Assembly: GCA_009702045.1 (NCBI GenBank)
Contig: WLIV01000010.1
Location: forward strand, 1-64,000
Length of the DNA: 64,000 bases
Reading direction: 5' to 3'
DNA from: Actinomycetota bacterium
GTDB lineage: Bacteria; Actinomycetota; Acidimicrobiia; Acidimicrobiales; Ilumatobacteraceae
Part shown: positions 16,714 to 24,927 of the stretch, in pieces
Numbering within the stretch: the first letter of the stretch is position 1
Layout: the number at the start of each line of letters is the position of its first letter
The notes under the pieces: model-generated
Database searches by the model: none
What the model saw: the letters and a program-made list of their open reading frames with translations, nothing else
What the model was told of the DNA's origin: nothing
Program-made: the position numbers and the translations under genes

Positions 16714-19119
16714 ATGGCAGACATCTGCGCGGGACTCAACGTACTCGAGCTCGGCTCGGGCAGTGTGGCCGCTTCGATGGTGGGCATGGTGCTCGCCGAT
16801 GGTGGCGCGCGCGTGCTCAAGATCGAGTCCCCCGACGGTGACCGTCTGCGCACGGTGAACCCCAGTGGCTTCCTGGTCTGGAACCGCGGCAAAGAGAGCC
16901 TCGTCGCCGACCTGCGCACCGCCGCCGGTCAGGCCTCGATAAAGGAACTCGTCGCGCAGGCCGACGTCGTGATCGAGGCATTCACCCCCGGCACCACCAC
17001 CGCGTGGGGTATCGACGCCGACGCGCTGCGAGCGATCAACCCCGCCCTCGTGCACCTGTCGATCACCGGCTTCGGCAAGACCGGGCCGCTGGCCCACCTG
17101 AAGGGCTACGACTCACTGGTCGCCGCCAAGGCCGGCCTGTGGGCTCGCGGCGGCTTTGGTCACCGCGAGGGTGCGCTGCTGTACCCGGTGCCGTGGGGCA
17201 GCTTTGGCGCGGCGATGCAGTCGGTCGCCGGCGTGATGGCCGCATTGCGCGTCCGCGACCTCACCGGTCGGGGCCAAGCACTCGACGCCAACCTCGTGTC
17301 CGGCCTCGACCCGCTCGATTACTTCGTCAGCACGATCGTGCAGTTGGCGGCCAAGAAGGGGGGCGCTCCCAGCGGCGACATGCGCGCATCGATGAGCGCC
17401 AGCCGCTTCGGCGTGCTGCTGGTCACCAAGGACGGCCGCTTCATGCAGACGTCCACGATGCTGCCCCACCAGGGCAAGGCGCTGTGCGAGGTCACCGGCG
17501 TGACGCATGCGCTCGCCGATCCCCGATTCGCGAAGTTGCCGATTTTCGACAGCGCCGATGACGCCCAGGAGTGGGAGGACATGATGCTCGAGGCCACCCG
17601 CGAGCACGACCTCGACTACTGGCTGCCGAGGTTCCTCGCCTCGCCCGATATCGCGTTCGAGGTGGCAGTCACCAGCGAGGAGGGTCTCGACCACCCGCAG
17701 TTCATCCACAACGGCGATGTGATCACCATCGACGACCCGGTGCACGGCCCGATTCGCCAAGTTGGCCCGGTCTGTCATCCCAGAACGACACCGATGCACC
17801 CCACCCGCTCGGCACCAAGGCTCGGCGAGCACGACGGCACGTTCGCGGCCCACGCCTTCCCCGCGGGAGGTCAGCCCACGCCAGCCCACCCGTTCACCGG
17901 TGTCACGATCGTCGAGTTCGGGTACTTCTACGCGATGCCGTACGGCGTGGCAATGGCCGCCTCGATGGGTGCGCGCGTGATCAAGCTGGAAGACGGCAAC
18001 GGCGACCCACACCGCAGCTCCTTCGGTCCCGAGGTTGCCTCCAACAAGACCACCGCCGGCAAGGAGAGCGTGTCGGTCAACCTGCGCACCCCCGAGGGGC
18101 GCAAGCTGGCGCAAGAGATCATCGCCACGGCCGACGTGTTCCTCACCGGCTTCCGCACCGGCGTGGCCGAGAAGTTGGGCCTTGGGTACGAGGATCTCCG
18201 CGCGATCAACCCACGTCTGGTCTACGTGCACGCCGGCGGTTACGGCACCGACGGCCCGTACGCCCACCGCGCGCTGTACGCGCAGGCTGCGCAGGCTGCG
18301 GCAGGTAGCTTCGGCCGCCAGGTGGGTTACTGGTCGGCGCCCGAGCAGAACGCCGACATGAGCGTCATCGAGATGCAGGCCGTCGTACTGCCCCGCCTCG
18401 GCCAGGTCACCGATGGCGACTCGAACGCCGCACTGGCAGTCGTGGCTGCGCTCGGCCTGGCGATCTACCACCAGCAGCGCACCGGCGAAGGTCAGTTCGT
18501 TTCCACCTCGATGATCGCGGGGAACGCATGGGCCTACTCCGACGACTTCTGCTCCTACGCGGGCAAGCCGCCGGCCCAACTGTGCGACGACGAGTACTTC
18601 GGCACCAGCGCGCTCGAGCGTGTCTACACCGGCGCCGAAGGCAGCTGGCTGTGCCTCGTCGTGCGCACCGACGGCGAGTTCGCCCGCATGGCCGGGGTGC
18701 TGAACCCCAGCCTGGCCGCCGACGACCGGTTCTCGACCGCTACGGCCAGAGCCGCGAACGACGGGGCCTTGATCAGTGAACTGCAGAAGGCGTTCAGCAC
18801 ACGCACTGCCAAGGAGTGGGAGGCCACACTCAGCGCCGTACGGGTCGGCTGTGTGGAGGCCGACCTGCGCGGCCAACCGATGGTCACCAGCTTCGAGCCG
18901 GCGCTGCGCGAGGCAGGGCTGACGATCGCGTTCGATCATCCGTTCTACGGCGAGATGGTGCGCGCCGCGCCGCCGATCACCTTCTCGGAGACACCCAGTC
19001 GCGTCGGCCTGCCCGCAGCCCGCGGCCAGCACAACCGTTCGGTACTCACCGAGATCGGTTACGACAGCGCCACCATCGATGCCCTCGAGGCCAGTGGCGT
19101 CATCACACCTCCGGTCTGA
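16714..19119 (+). CDS. Tandem-domain family III CoA transferase (CaiB/BaiF)
   Basis: 801 residues with two complete CaiB/BaiF domains in one chain. Domain 1 begins at LNVLELGSGSVAASM (residues about 8-390) and domain 2 at VTIVEFGYFYAMPYG (about 393-801). Each repeats the family pattern: ADGGARVLKIE / ASMGARVIKLE, then RGKESLVADLR / AGKESVSVNLR, then NPALVHLSITGFG / NPRLVYVHAGGYG. Family III enzymes move CoA between carboxylic acids without ATP. Single-chain double-domain forms are known in actinobacterial catabolic clusters. AAGGGG precedes the start. A mycofactocin-type SDR follows by 35 bases, the same pairing as at 50733-55116. Donor and acceptor acids are unknown. Confidence 0.85.
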   Translation: MADICAGLNVLELGSGSVAASMVGMVLADGGARVLKIESPDGDRLRTVNPSGFLVWNRGKESLVADLRTAAGQASIKELVAQADVVIEAFTPGTTTAWGIDADALRAINPALVHLSITGFGKTGPLAHLKGYDSLVAAKAGLWARGGFGHREGALLYPVPWGSFGAAMQSVAGVMAALRVRDLTGRGQALDANLVSGLDPLDYFVSTIVQLAAKKGGAPSGDMRASMSASRFGVLLVTKDGRFMQTSTMLPHQGKALCEVTGVTHALADPRFAKLPIFDSADDAQEWEDMMLEATREHDLDYWLPRFLASPDIAFEVAVTSEEGLDHPQFIHNGDVITIDDPVHGPIRQVGPVCHPRTTPMHPTRSAPRLGEHDGTFAAHAFPAGGQPTPAHPFTGVTIVEFGYFYAMPYGVAMAASMGARVIKLEDGNGDPHRSSFGPEVASNKTTAGKESVSVNLRTPEGRKLAQEIIATADVFLTGFRTGVAEKLGLGYEDLRAINPRLVYVHAGGYGTDGPYAHRALYAQAAQAAAGSFGRQVGYWSAPEQNADMSVIEMQAVVLPRLGQVTDGDSNAALAVVAALGLAIYHQQRTGEGQFVSTSMIAGNAWAYSDDFCSYAGKPPAQLCDDEYFGTSALERVYTGAEGSWLCLVVRTDGEFARMAGVLNPSLAADDRFSTATARAANDGALISELQKAFSTRTAKEWEATLSAVRVGCVEADLRGQPMVTSFEPALREAGLTIAFDHPFYGEMVRAAPPITFSETPSRVGLPAARGQHNRSVLTEIGYDSATIDALEASGVITPPV

Positions 19120-19154
19120 CGAACTCGTCACGCCATAACGTTCAGGAGCACACC

Positions 19155-19964
19155 ATGGGAATTCTCGACGGCAAGGTTGCATTCATCACCGGCGCCGCGC
19201 GTGCACAGGGCCGCAGCCATGCCATCCGCCTGGCCGAGGAAGGTGCCGACATCATCGCCTTCGACATCTGCGCACCCGCGGCCAAGGTCGGCTACCCCAC
19301 CGCAACCCCCGACGATCTCGACGAGACCGTCCGCCTGGTCGAGGCACTCGGCCGTCGGATCGTCGCGCGGATCGGGGACGTCCGCAGTCAGAGCGACCTC
19401 GACGGCGCGGTCGCCGACGGTGTCGCTGCACTGGGTCGGCTCGACATCGTCGTCGCCAACGCCGGTATTTCGTCGTGGGGTCGGTTCTGGGAAATGTCCG
19501 ATGAGCGTTGGCAGGACATGATCGACATCAACCTCACCGGTGTGTGGCGCACGCTGCGTGCCGCTGCCCCGACGATGATCGAACAGGGCAGCGGCGGTTC
19601 GATGATCACCATCTCGTCGGTGGCCGGCATCAAGTCGCTGCCCGGCCAAGGTCACTACAGCGCGGCCAAGCACGGCGTCGTCGGCCTCACCAAGACTGCG
19701 GCAATCGAGTTGGGGCCACACGAGATCCGCGTGAACTCGATTCACCCGTGGGGCGTGCAGTCCCCGATGACCGAGGATGCCGAGCTGGTGCCGGTGCTGG
19801 AGAAGCACCCCGAGTTCCTCAGCAGCTTCGGCTCGATCATGCCGCAGTTGGGCGTTGCTCAGCCACGCGACATCTCCGAGACCGTGTTGTTCCTGGCCTC
19901 GGACGCATCGAGGTTCATGACCGGCGCCCAGCTCACCGTGGACATGGGCGCCACCAAGGTCTGA
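19155..19964 (+). CDS. Mycofactocin-coupled SDR family oxidoreductase
   Basis: A 269-residue SDR. The cofactor loop GAARAQGRSHA and the inserted stretch DICAPAAKVGYPTATPDDLDE after the second strand are the marks of the subfamily in which tightly held NAD is re-oxidised by the peptide cofactor mycofactocin. ANAG and the catalytic YSAAK are present. It likely oxidises a secondary alcohol, perhaps a hydroxyacyl-CoA. CAGGAG precedes the ATG. It sits at the end of the CoA-transferase unit. No mycofactocin biosynthesis gene is in the window, so the cofactor link is by subfamily only. A close paralogue is at 51946-52755. Confidence 0.8.
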   Translation: MGILDGKVAFITGAARAQGRSHAIRLAEEGADIIAFDICAPAAKVGYPTATPDDLDETVRLVEALGRRIVARIGDVRSQSDLDGAVADGVAALGRLDIVVANAGISSWGRFWEMSDERWQDMIDINLTGVWRTLRAAAPTMIEQGSGGSMITISSVAGIKSLPGQGHYSAAKHGVVGLTKTAAIELGPHEIRVNSIHPWGVQSPMTEDAELVPVLEKHPEFLSSFGSIMPQLGVAQPRDISETVLFLASDASRFMTGAQLTVDMGATKV

Positions 19965-19980
19965 GCGACCAGCGGCGGCG

Positions 19981-20904
19981 TTAACGAGCGGCGAAGTCGC
20001 GAATCATCTCCGCCAGCTCGACGGGGGTATCACCCTGCACGCTGTGGCCTGCTTCGACGACCTCGATCACCACGGCATCCGGTCGGCGGCGCATCAGTTC
20101 AGCGACGTCGGCGTCGTCCACCACCGACTGAACGCGCATGCCGCGCACCAGCAGCACCGGCGCGGTATTCGCACCCAGCAGGTCCCAGAGTGGCGCCCAG
20201 TTCGGGTGTTCGGTGGCGGTGACTACGCCACCGACGACGCCACCACCGGGGAAGCGGCGATAGCGCCACATCCAGCTGCCGTCCTCGAGCTGGAACGCGT
20301 TGTGCAGGATGCCGCGGCGCAGCGACTCGACCGTGCGTGTGGAGTTGTGCTCGATCGTGCGCGCCAGCAGCTCCTCGAAGCTGGGGAACGTGGCTGGCCC
20401 CCTGATGAAGTCGGAGATGGCCTTCGACTTGTCGGAGTTGACGCCGGGGGTGACGTCGACGATCACGGCGCGCCGCACCAGCTCGGGCGCGTGTGCTGCG
20501 AGTGCGATCGTGGTGAGACCACCCAGCGACATACCCACGATCACCTTCGCGTTCGGCGCGACAGCACGCACCACGTGGGCCACGTCGGCTGCATTGTCCT
20601 GCGGCGACAGACGGCTGGGGTCGGCGACATCATCGGAGTGCCCGTGGCCGGGCAAGTCGATCGCCACCAGGGGACGCCCGAGCGCCAGCGCCACGGTGTC
20701 CCACGTGTGTGCGTTCTGGCCGCCACCGTGCAGGAACACGTACTCGGGCTCGCCCTCGCCCCAGACCAGGAAGCTCACGCGGCGACCTGGTGCGACTTCA
20801 ATCGACTCGCGGCGCACGATCGGCGGCGCGTCGTAAGGGATTCCGTATTCACTCGCGTTCTCATGGAAGTACGCGAACTCGTCGTAGTGGATGCGCTCAG
20901 TCAT
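19981..20904 (-). CDS. Alpha/beta-fold hydrolase
   Basis: 307 residues. The oxyanion loop is HGGGQN (59-64), the nucleophile elbow is GMSLGG with S126, and the catalytic His is in EAGHSVQGD near the end. This is a complete serine hydrolase of the epoxide-hydrolase/meta-cleavage-product hydrolase type; it has the HGGGQ form of the oxyanion motif. It may hydrolyse an ester, a thioester or a C-C bond of a ring-cleavage product. AAGGGG is upstream of the ATG. It is divergent from the acyl-CoA dehydrogenase operon at 21006 and shares its symmetric promoter region. Substrate unknown. Confidence 0.8.
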   Translation of the reverse strand: MTERIHYDEFAYFHENASEYGIPYDAPPIVRRESIEVAPGRRVSFLVWGEGEPEYVFLHGGGQNAHTWDTVALALGRPLVAIDLPGHGHSDDVADPSRLSPQDNAADVAHVVRAVAPNAKVIVGMSLGGLTTIALAAHAPELVRRAVIVDVTPGVNSDKSKAISDFIRGPATFPSFEELLARTIEHNSTRTVESLRRGILHNAFQLEDGSWMWRYRRFPGGGVVGGVVTATEHPNWAPLWDLLGANTAPVLLVRGMRVQSVVDDADVAELMRRRPDAVVIEVVEAGHSVQGDTPVELAEMIRDFAAR

Positions 20905-20939
20905 CGAGAACCCCTTGCTCGTTGTGCTGACCGTTCAAC

Positions 20940-20967
20940 TTGTGACCGGTCGTTCAATAAGTATACT
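20940..20967. promoter_or_regulatory. Divergent promoter region with symmetric AGTATACT box and GACCGGTC palindrome
   Basis: Plus strand: TTGTGA (20940-20945), a 16-base spacer and TATACT (20962-20967) before the acyl-CoA dehydrogenase. The core AGTATACT is a perfect palindrome, so the minus strand reads TATACT as well, toward the hydrolase at 20904. GTTCAA recurs at 20933 and 20952 (19 bases apart), and GACCGGTC (20944-20951) is a perfect 8-bp palindrome inside the promoter, a plausible TetR-type operator. Confidence 0.5.
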
Positions 20968-21005
20968 CATATCCACACCGGCACGCTGATCAGAGGAGCC
21001 ACGGT

Positions 21006-22253
21006 ATGGAGACAGCCCAGACGGTCGCCGCATGGATCGCCGACAACTGGAGTAACGATCTCACGTTGGCCGAGTGGTGGCAGCGGCTCGCCGACGCAGG
21101 CTACGCGTTCCCCACCTGGCCCGCAGGCCTCGGCGGCATGAACGCTTCGGCCGCGCAGGCGCGCCAGATCAGCTCGGCGATCACTGCCGCTGGCGTCATC
21201 GGCGCCCCCATCGGCAACGGTCCGTCGATGGGCGGTCCGACGGTGCTGGCACACGGCACCCCCGAGCAACAGCAACGCTTCGTCGGCCCGCTGGCCCGTG
21301 GCCGCGAAGCCTGGGCGCAGTTGTTCTCCGAGCCCGGCGCAGGGTCCGACCTCGCCAGCCTGGCCACCAGCGCCGTGCGCGACGGTGACGAGTTCGTGAT
21401 CAACGGTCAGAAGGTGTGGAACTCGTTCGCCGACATGAGCGACTGGGGCATGCTGCTGGCCCGCACCGACCCCGATGTGCCCAAGCACAAGGGCATCACT
21501 TACATGATGATCGACATGAACCAGCCCGGAGTCGAAGTCCGCCCGCTGGTGCAAATGAACGGCTACCCGGAGTTCTGCGAAGTGTTCTTCACCGATGCGC
21601 GGGTACCTGTCGCGAACGTGATCGGCAATATCGGCGAGGGCTGGAACGTGGCCAAGACCACGCTGGCGTTCGAGCGCGCCGGCGCCGGTGGCAGCCGCGC
21701 CGCAGGAGCGATCAACATCGGTGCCGGTTCGAAGGCGGGCAACCTCCACCAACCCGTCGGCGAGCTGCTGGCGAAGGCCAAGCAGGAGGCCAACGACCCG
21801 ACGATGCGCACCGAGGTGCTGCTCAGCTCGCGCACGCTGATCAAGATGGCGCGGCAACTTGGGTGCACCACCGACCCGGTGTTGCGCGACCGGCTGATGC
21901 GGTACTACGCCAACAGCCAGGTGTACTCGTGGACCGGACAACGCGGCCGCGACAACGCCAAGTCCGGCCGCCCCGGGCCCGAGGTCTCCACGCTGAAGCT
22001 GCAGATCGCCCAGTTGGCCCACGAGTCACGCGACCTGTCGATGGCGATGCTCGGGGCGGAGGCGACGCTGATGGGGGACGCCACTTTCGAGGGTGGGCGC
22101 ATCCAGCGCGCAGCACTTGCCAGCCCAGTGCCGTCGCTCGGTGGCGGCACGAACGAAATCCAGCGCAACATCATCGGCGAGCAAACCCTCGGGCTGCCGC
22201 GCGAGCCGTCGAACGACAACGTCATCCCATTCCGCGAACTGCGACGATCCTGA
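21006..22253 (+). CDS. Acyl-CoA dehydrogenase
   Basis: 415 residues. LFSEPGAGSDLASLATSA and INGQKVWNSF mark the beta domain, and GGTNEIQRNIIGEQTLGLPREP the C-terminal FAD/dimer motif. It should desaturate an acyl-CoA and reduce electron-transfer flavoprotein. GAGGAG lies before the ATG. First gene of a four-gene unit with a PNPOx-fold protein, a Nudix CoA pyrophosphatase-like hydrolase and an EthD-type protein. The insertion around GRDNAKSGRPGPE in the C-terminal helical domain is typical of actinobacterial steroid-type members. Chain length specificity is not readable. Confidence 0.85.
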   Translation: METAQTVAAWIADNWSNDLTLAEWWQRLADAGYAFPTWPAGLGGMNASAAQARQISSAITAAGVIGAPIGNGPSMGGPTVLAHGTPEQQQRFVGPLARGREAWAQLFSEPGAGSDLASLATSAVRDGDEFVINGQKVWNSFADMSDWGMLLARTDPDVPKHKGITYMMIDMNQPGVEVRPLVQMNGYPEFCEVFFTDARVPVANVIGNIGEGWNVAKTTLAFERAGAGGSRAAGAINIGAGSKAGNLHQPVGELLAKAKQEANDPTMRTEVLLSSRTLIKMARQLGCTTDPVLRDRLMRYYANSQVYSWTGQRGRDNAKSGRPGPEVSTLKLQIAQLAHESRDLSMAMLGAEATLMGDATFEGGRIQRAALASPVPSLGGGTNEIQRNIIGEQTLGLPREPSNDNVIPFRELRRS

Positions 22254-22266
22254 GAGAGAAGAGCAT

Positions 22267-22719
22267 ATGCCCAGCCCGCGCATGACCGAGGACGAGATCT
22301 GGTCGTTCATCACCGACTCACACTCAGGTGTGATGACCACATTGCGCCGCGATGGCTCACCGGTCTCGCTGCCGCTGTGGTTCGTGTGCCTCGACCGTCA
22401 GATCTACTGCCGCACACGTGGCAAGAAGCTCGACCGCATCCGCCACGACTCGCGGGCAGCTTTCCTCGTCGAGGCCGGCTTGAAGTGGGGCGAGCTCAAG
22501 GCGGTGCACCTCTCCGGTATCGCGGAGATCGTCGACATCGACGCCGACCTGGCACAGCGCTTCCGCGAAGAGACTGCGCTCAAGTACACCGGCTTTCGCA
22601 CCGCGAACGAGGACATGCCGACCGAGACTGCGGCGCACTACCGGGAGTCCATGGGCGGCATCGTCCGGTTCACGCCCACGGGCAAGATCCTGAACTGGGA
22701 CAACGCGAAACTTCAATGA
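22267..22719 (+). CDS. Pyridoxamine 5'-phosphate oxidase-fold (FMN/F420-binding) protein
   Basis: A 150-residue split-barrel protein. The opening TEDEIWSFITDSHSGVMTTLRRDGSPVSLPLWFV is typical of PNPOx-like flavin or deazaflavin (F420) binding proteins in actinobacteria. These reduce enoate-type or aromatic substrates or bind haem; which cofactor is used here cannot be told. The start lies 13 bases after the acyl-CoA dehydrogenase stop with AGAGAAGAG upstream. Its stop overlaps the ATG of the Nudix gene. A role in reducing an unsaturated acyl-CoA intermediate is possible but is inference. Confidence 0.75.
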   Translation: MPSPRMTEDEIWSFITDSHSGVMTTLRRDGSPVSLPLWFVCLDRQIYCRTRGKKLDRIRHDSRAAFLVEAGLKWGELKAVHLSGIAEIVDIDADLAQRFREETALKYTGFRTANEDMPTETAAHYRESMGGIVRFTPTGKILNWDNAKLQ

Positions 22720-23354
22720 TCACTTCAGGAGGGTTCACCCTGCAGCAGGTCATCGACGGCTGCCGCACCCTGCCTGCGCCCGGTTTCAACCAGATCATGC
22801 GCGAGCACCCGCGGCCCCGTCCGGCGGCGACGCTGATCCCGGTCGTCGAGGTGGACGGGCAGGCGGCAGTGGTGCTGACGCGGCGCACACAGGGGATGGA
22901 CCACGGTGGCGACTGGGTATTCCCCGGCGGCCGCCTCGACGATCAGGACACATCGCACGCCGACGCTGCCCGTCGCGAGACGGCCGAGGAACTGGGTGTC
23001 GATCCCGAGCGGATCGAGGTCATCGGTCAGCTGACCACCCACGGGCCGATCATCACCGGCTACGTGGTGGAGGTGTACATCGGCGTGCTCAGCGGCACCG
23101 GGCGACTGGACCCCGATGCAGGTGAGGTGTCCGAGATCGCCACGATTCCGCTGGGCGATTTCCTCCAGCCCGGGCGCGCATTTCGCGCGGCCATGAAACC
23201 GACGAACCGGCATCCGGCCGAAACTGCTTCCCAGCTCAGTATGTCCAGCCTGCGCCACTACTCGATCGATGAGGAACACGACCTGTGGGGCCTGCAGGCC
23301 GAGATCCTGTTCGAGTTGCTCCACCACCTCACCGGCGGCGCGCACGACTTCTGA
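22716..23354 (+). CDS. Nudix hydrolase, CoA pyrophosphatase-like
   Basis: A 212-residue Nudix protein. The Nudix box is recognisable as GGRLDDQD... AARRETAEELGV, with the REtaEE core intact and Asp in place of the first Glu. Just before it, LTRRTQGMDHGGDWVFPGG resembles the UPF0035 motif that marks CoA and acyl-CoA pyrophosphatases (NUDT7/NudL group), which cut CoA esters to 4'-phosphopantetheine and 3',5'-ADP. In an acyl-CoA operon it would clear stalled CoA esters. The ATG overlaps the previous stop. An alternative is a generic nucleoside-diphosphate hydrolase. Confidence 0.75.
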   Translation: MITSGGFTLQQVIDGCRTLPAPGFNQIMREHPRPRPAATLIPVVEVDGQAAVVLTRRTQGMDHGGDWVFPGGRLDDQDTSHADAARRETAEELGVDPERIEVIGQLTTHGPIITGYVVEVYIGVLSGTGRLDPDAGEVSEIATIPLGDFLQPGRAFRAAMKPTNRHPAETASQLSMSSLRHYSIDEEHDLWGLQAEILFELLHHLTGGAHDF

Positions 23355-23391
23355 CAGGATGCAGGCCGGCACCGACCAACTGGAGCAACGA

Positions 23392-24114
23392 GTGGACGTC
23401 CGACAAGTTCCCGCGAAGATGATCTACCTCGCCAACCGGCACCCCCGGCTCACCCGCGCCGAGTTCGCCGAGCGGTGGAGGCGACACGCCACGATCGGCG
23501 GCTCGCTCGACCCTCGAATTCGTGAGGTGGCGGCCCTGCGCTACTGCCTCACGAACGACCCCGCCGGCATCCTGCCCTCGGCGACCAACGAGCACGACGG
23601 AGTGGCACTTCTGGCACTGCGCAGCCTGCTGTCGACACCCGCGATGGCCTCCCTGCTCGTGGAGAACGAAGTTGCCTACGCCGACGAACTGCGCACGTTC
23701 GAACGCCCCGTGGAGGACTTCACGTTGTTCACCGCCAGCGAGTTGCTCGTGGCTGGCGACGAGACGCCAGTCGTGGTCATCGATCTTGTGCGTCGTCGGC
23801 CGGAGCTGGCACCGAACACATACTTCCGCACCGACGACGAGGCTCGCGAGACCAACCTGGCCGAGAGTGGGCTGCTCGAACTCGGGCTACGACGATGGGT
23901 TCGCAACGCGCTCGTGGGCACACCCGCGCGCGGCTTCGCGTACGACGCGGTGCACGAGCTGTGGTTCGACTCACTCGCCGCCGTTGCCGATGCCCGCACA
24001 GGCCTCGAGACCTATTTCGGTCGATTGGCGTCCACCACAGATCGCCGCAACTCGACACTGTTGGTCACGACGGTGATCGAGCAGATCGGACCTGATCTGC
24101 CGGCATCGAGCTGA
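23392..24114 (+). CDS. Tandem EthD-like ferredoxin-fold protein
   Basis: About 240 residues. The first half (VPAKMIYLANRHPRLTRAEFAERWRRHA) is a clear EthD-type dimeric alpha/beta-barrel unit; the second half (PVVVIDLVRRRPELAPNTYFRTDD) looks like a second, more divergent copy. EthD-like proteins are small helper or lyase-type proteins in ether, polyketide and steroid catabolism with no common reaction. I chose GTG 23392 because GGAG lies at a good distance; ATG 23359 in frame has no ribosome site. Last gene of the acyl-CoA dehydrogenase unit. Function is unknown. Confidence 0.65.
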   Translation: MDVRQVPAKMIYLANRHPRLTRAEFAERWRRHATIGGSLDPRIREVAALRYCLTNDPAGILPSATNEHDGVALLALRSLLSTPAMASLLVENEVAYADELRTFERPVEDFTLFTASELLVAGDETPVVVIDLVRRRPELAPNTYFRTDDEARETNLAESGLLELGLRRWVRNALVGTPARGFAYDAVHELWFDSLAAVADARTGLETYFGRLASTTDRRNSTLLVTTVIEQIGPDLPASS

Positions 24115-24123
24115 CGCGGTCCG

Positions 24124-24927
24124 TCACCGCCGACGCGGCAACACACCCTGCTCGACCAGTTCGGCGAAGTCGATGATGCGACCGGAGACCGCTGTCGGCT
24201 GCTCGAGCATCCAGCACACTGCGGCGGCCACTTCCTCGGGGGTGTGCACCGACTCCACCGGGTCGTCGAACCCCGTGGCAGTGTGCATCAGGTGCCATCC
24301 TTCGGTGGACATCTGCCCCGCGCGGAGGTTGTTGAACGCCACGCCGCGGCTGGCGAACTCATCGTGCAGGCCCACCGTCATGCGCTCGAGGGCGGATTTC
24401 GTGACGCCGTACATCAACGGTGCCCCACCGGTCTGATACTGGTGAGCGCCCGTCTCGGCATCCGAGTAGGCACCCGCCTCCGAGCCGATGTTCAGCACAC
24501 GGCCGTCGCCACGCTCCAGCATCCCCGGCAACAGACCCTGGCACAGTCGCACCGGAGCGAGCACGGTGATACCCATCCCTGTCGCCCAGCGGTTGAGCGA
24601 CACCTCGAAGAACCCACCTGCAGGGGTGTACGACGCGTTGTTCACCAGGATGTCGCACCGGCCCTTCCACGCGAGCACCCGCTCTACGATGGCGTCGACC
24701 TGCGCCAGGTCGTTGAGATCGGCCTGCACGGTGATGGCCTCAGCGCCGATGGCGTCGAGCTCAGCCTGTACCTGCTGGAGTGTTCCTGGCATCACACGAT
24801 GTGGGGTGTCGGTGGTACTGCGGCCCACTGCCACCACGTGAGCACCCCGACGCGCCAGCTGAAGTGCGATCGCCCGGCCGAGGCCACGTGTCGCACCGGT
24901 GACCACAGCGACGTGTCCTTTGATCAT
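24124..24927 (-). CDS. SDR family oxidoreductase
   Basis: A 267-residue classical SDR. It has TGATRGLG, an NNAS in place of NNAG (LVNNASYTP) and the catalytic YGVTK. A long insert near ADLNDLAQ and GSEAGAYSDAETGAHQYQTGG before the active site gives it a larger substrate cover than FabG. The ATG overlaps the stop of the acyl-CoA ligase upstream (ATGA), so the two form one unit controlled from the promoter region near 26600. It probably oxidises a hydroxy group on the CoA ester made by the ligase; the compound is unknown. Confidence 0.8.
   Translation of the reverse strand: MIKGHVAVVTGATRGLGRAIALQLARRGAHVVAVGRSTTDTPHRVMPGTLQQVQAELDAIGAEAITVQADLNDLAQVDAIVERVLAWKGRCDILVNNASYTPAGGFFEVSLNRWATGMGITVLAPVRLCQGLLPGMLERGDGRVLNIGSEAGAYSDAETGAHQYQTGGAPLMYGVTKSALERMTVGLHDEFASRGVAFNNLRAGQMSTEGWHLMHTATGFDDPVESVHTPEEVAAAVCWMLEQPTAVSGRIIDFAELVEQGVLPRRR

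Noticed and set aside
17113-19182. A 689-codon minus-strand frame opposite the tandem CoA transferase
   Set aside because: Same reason: low-complexity composition, no domain, and it lies wholly over a well-supported gene.
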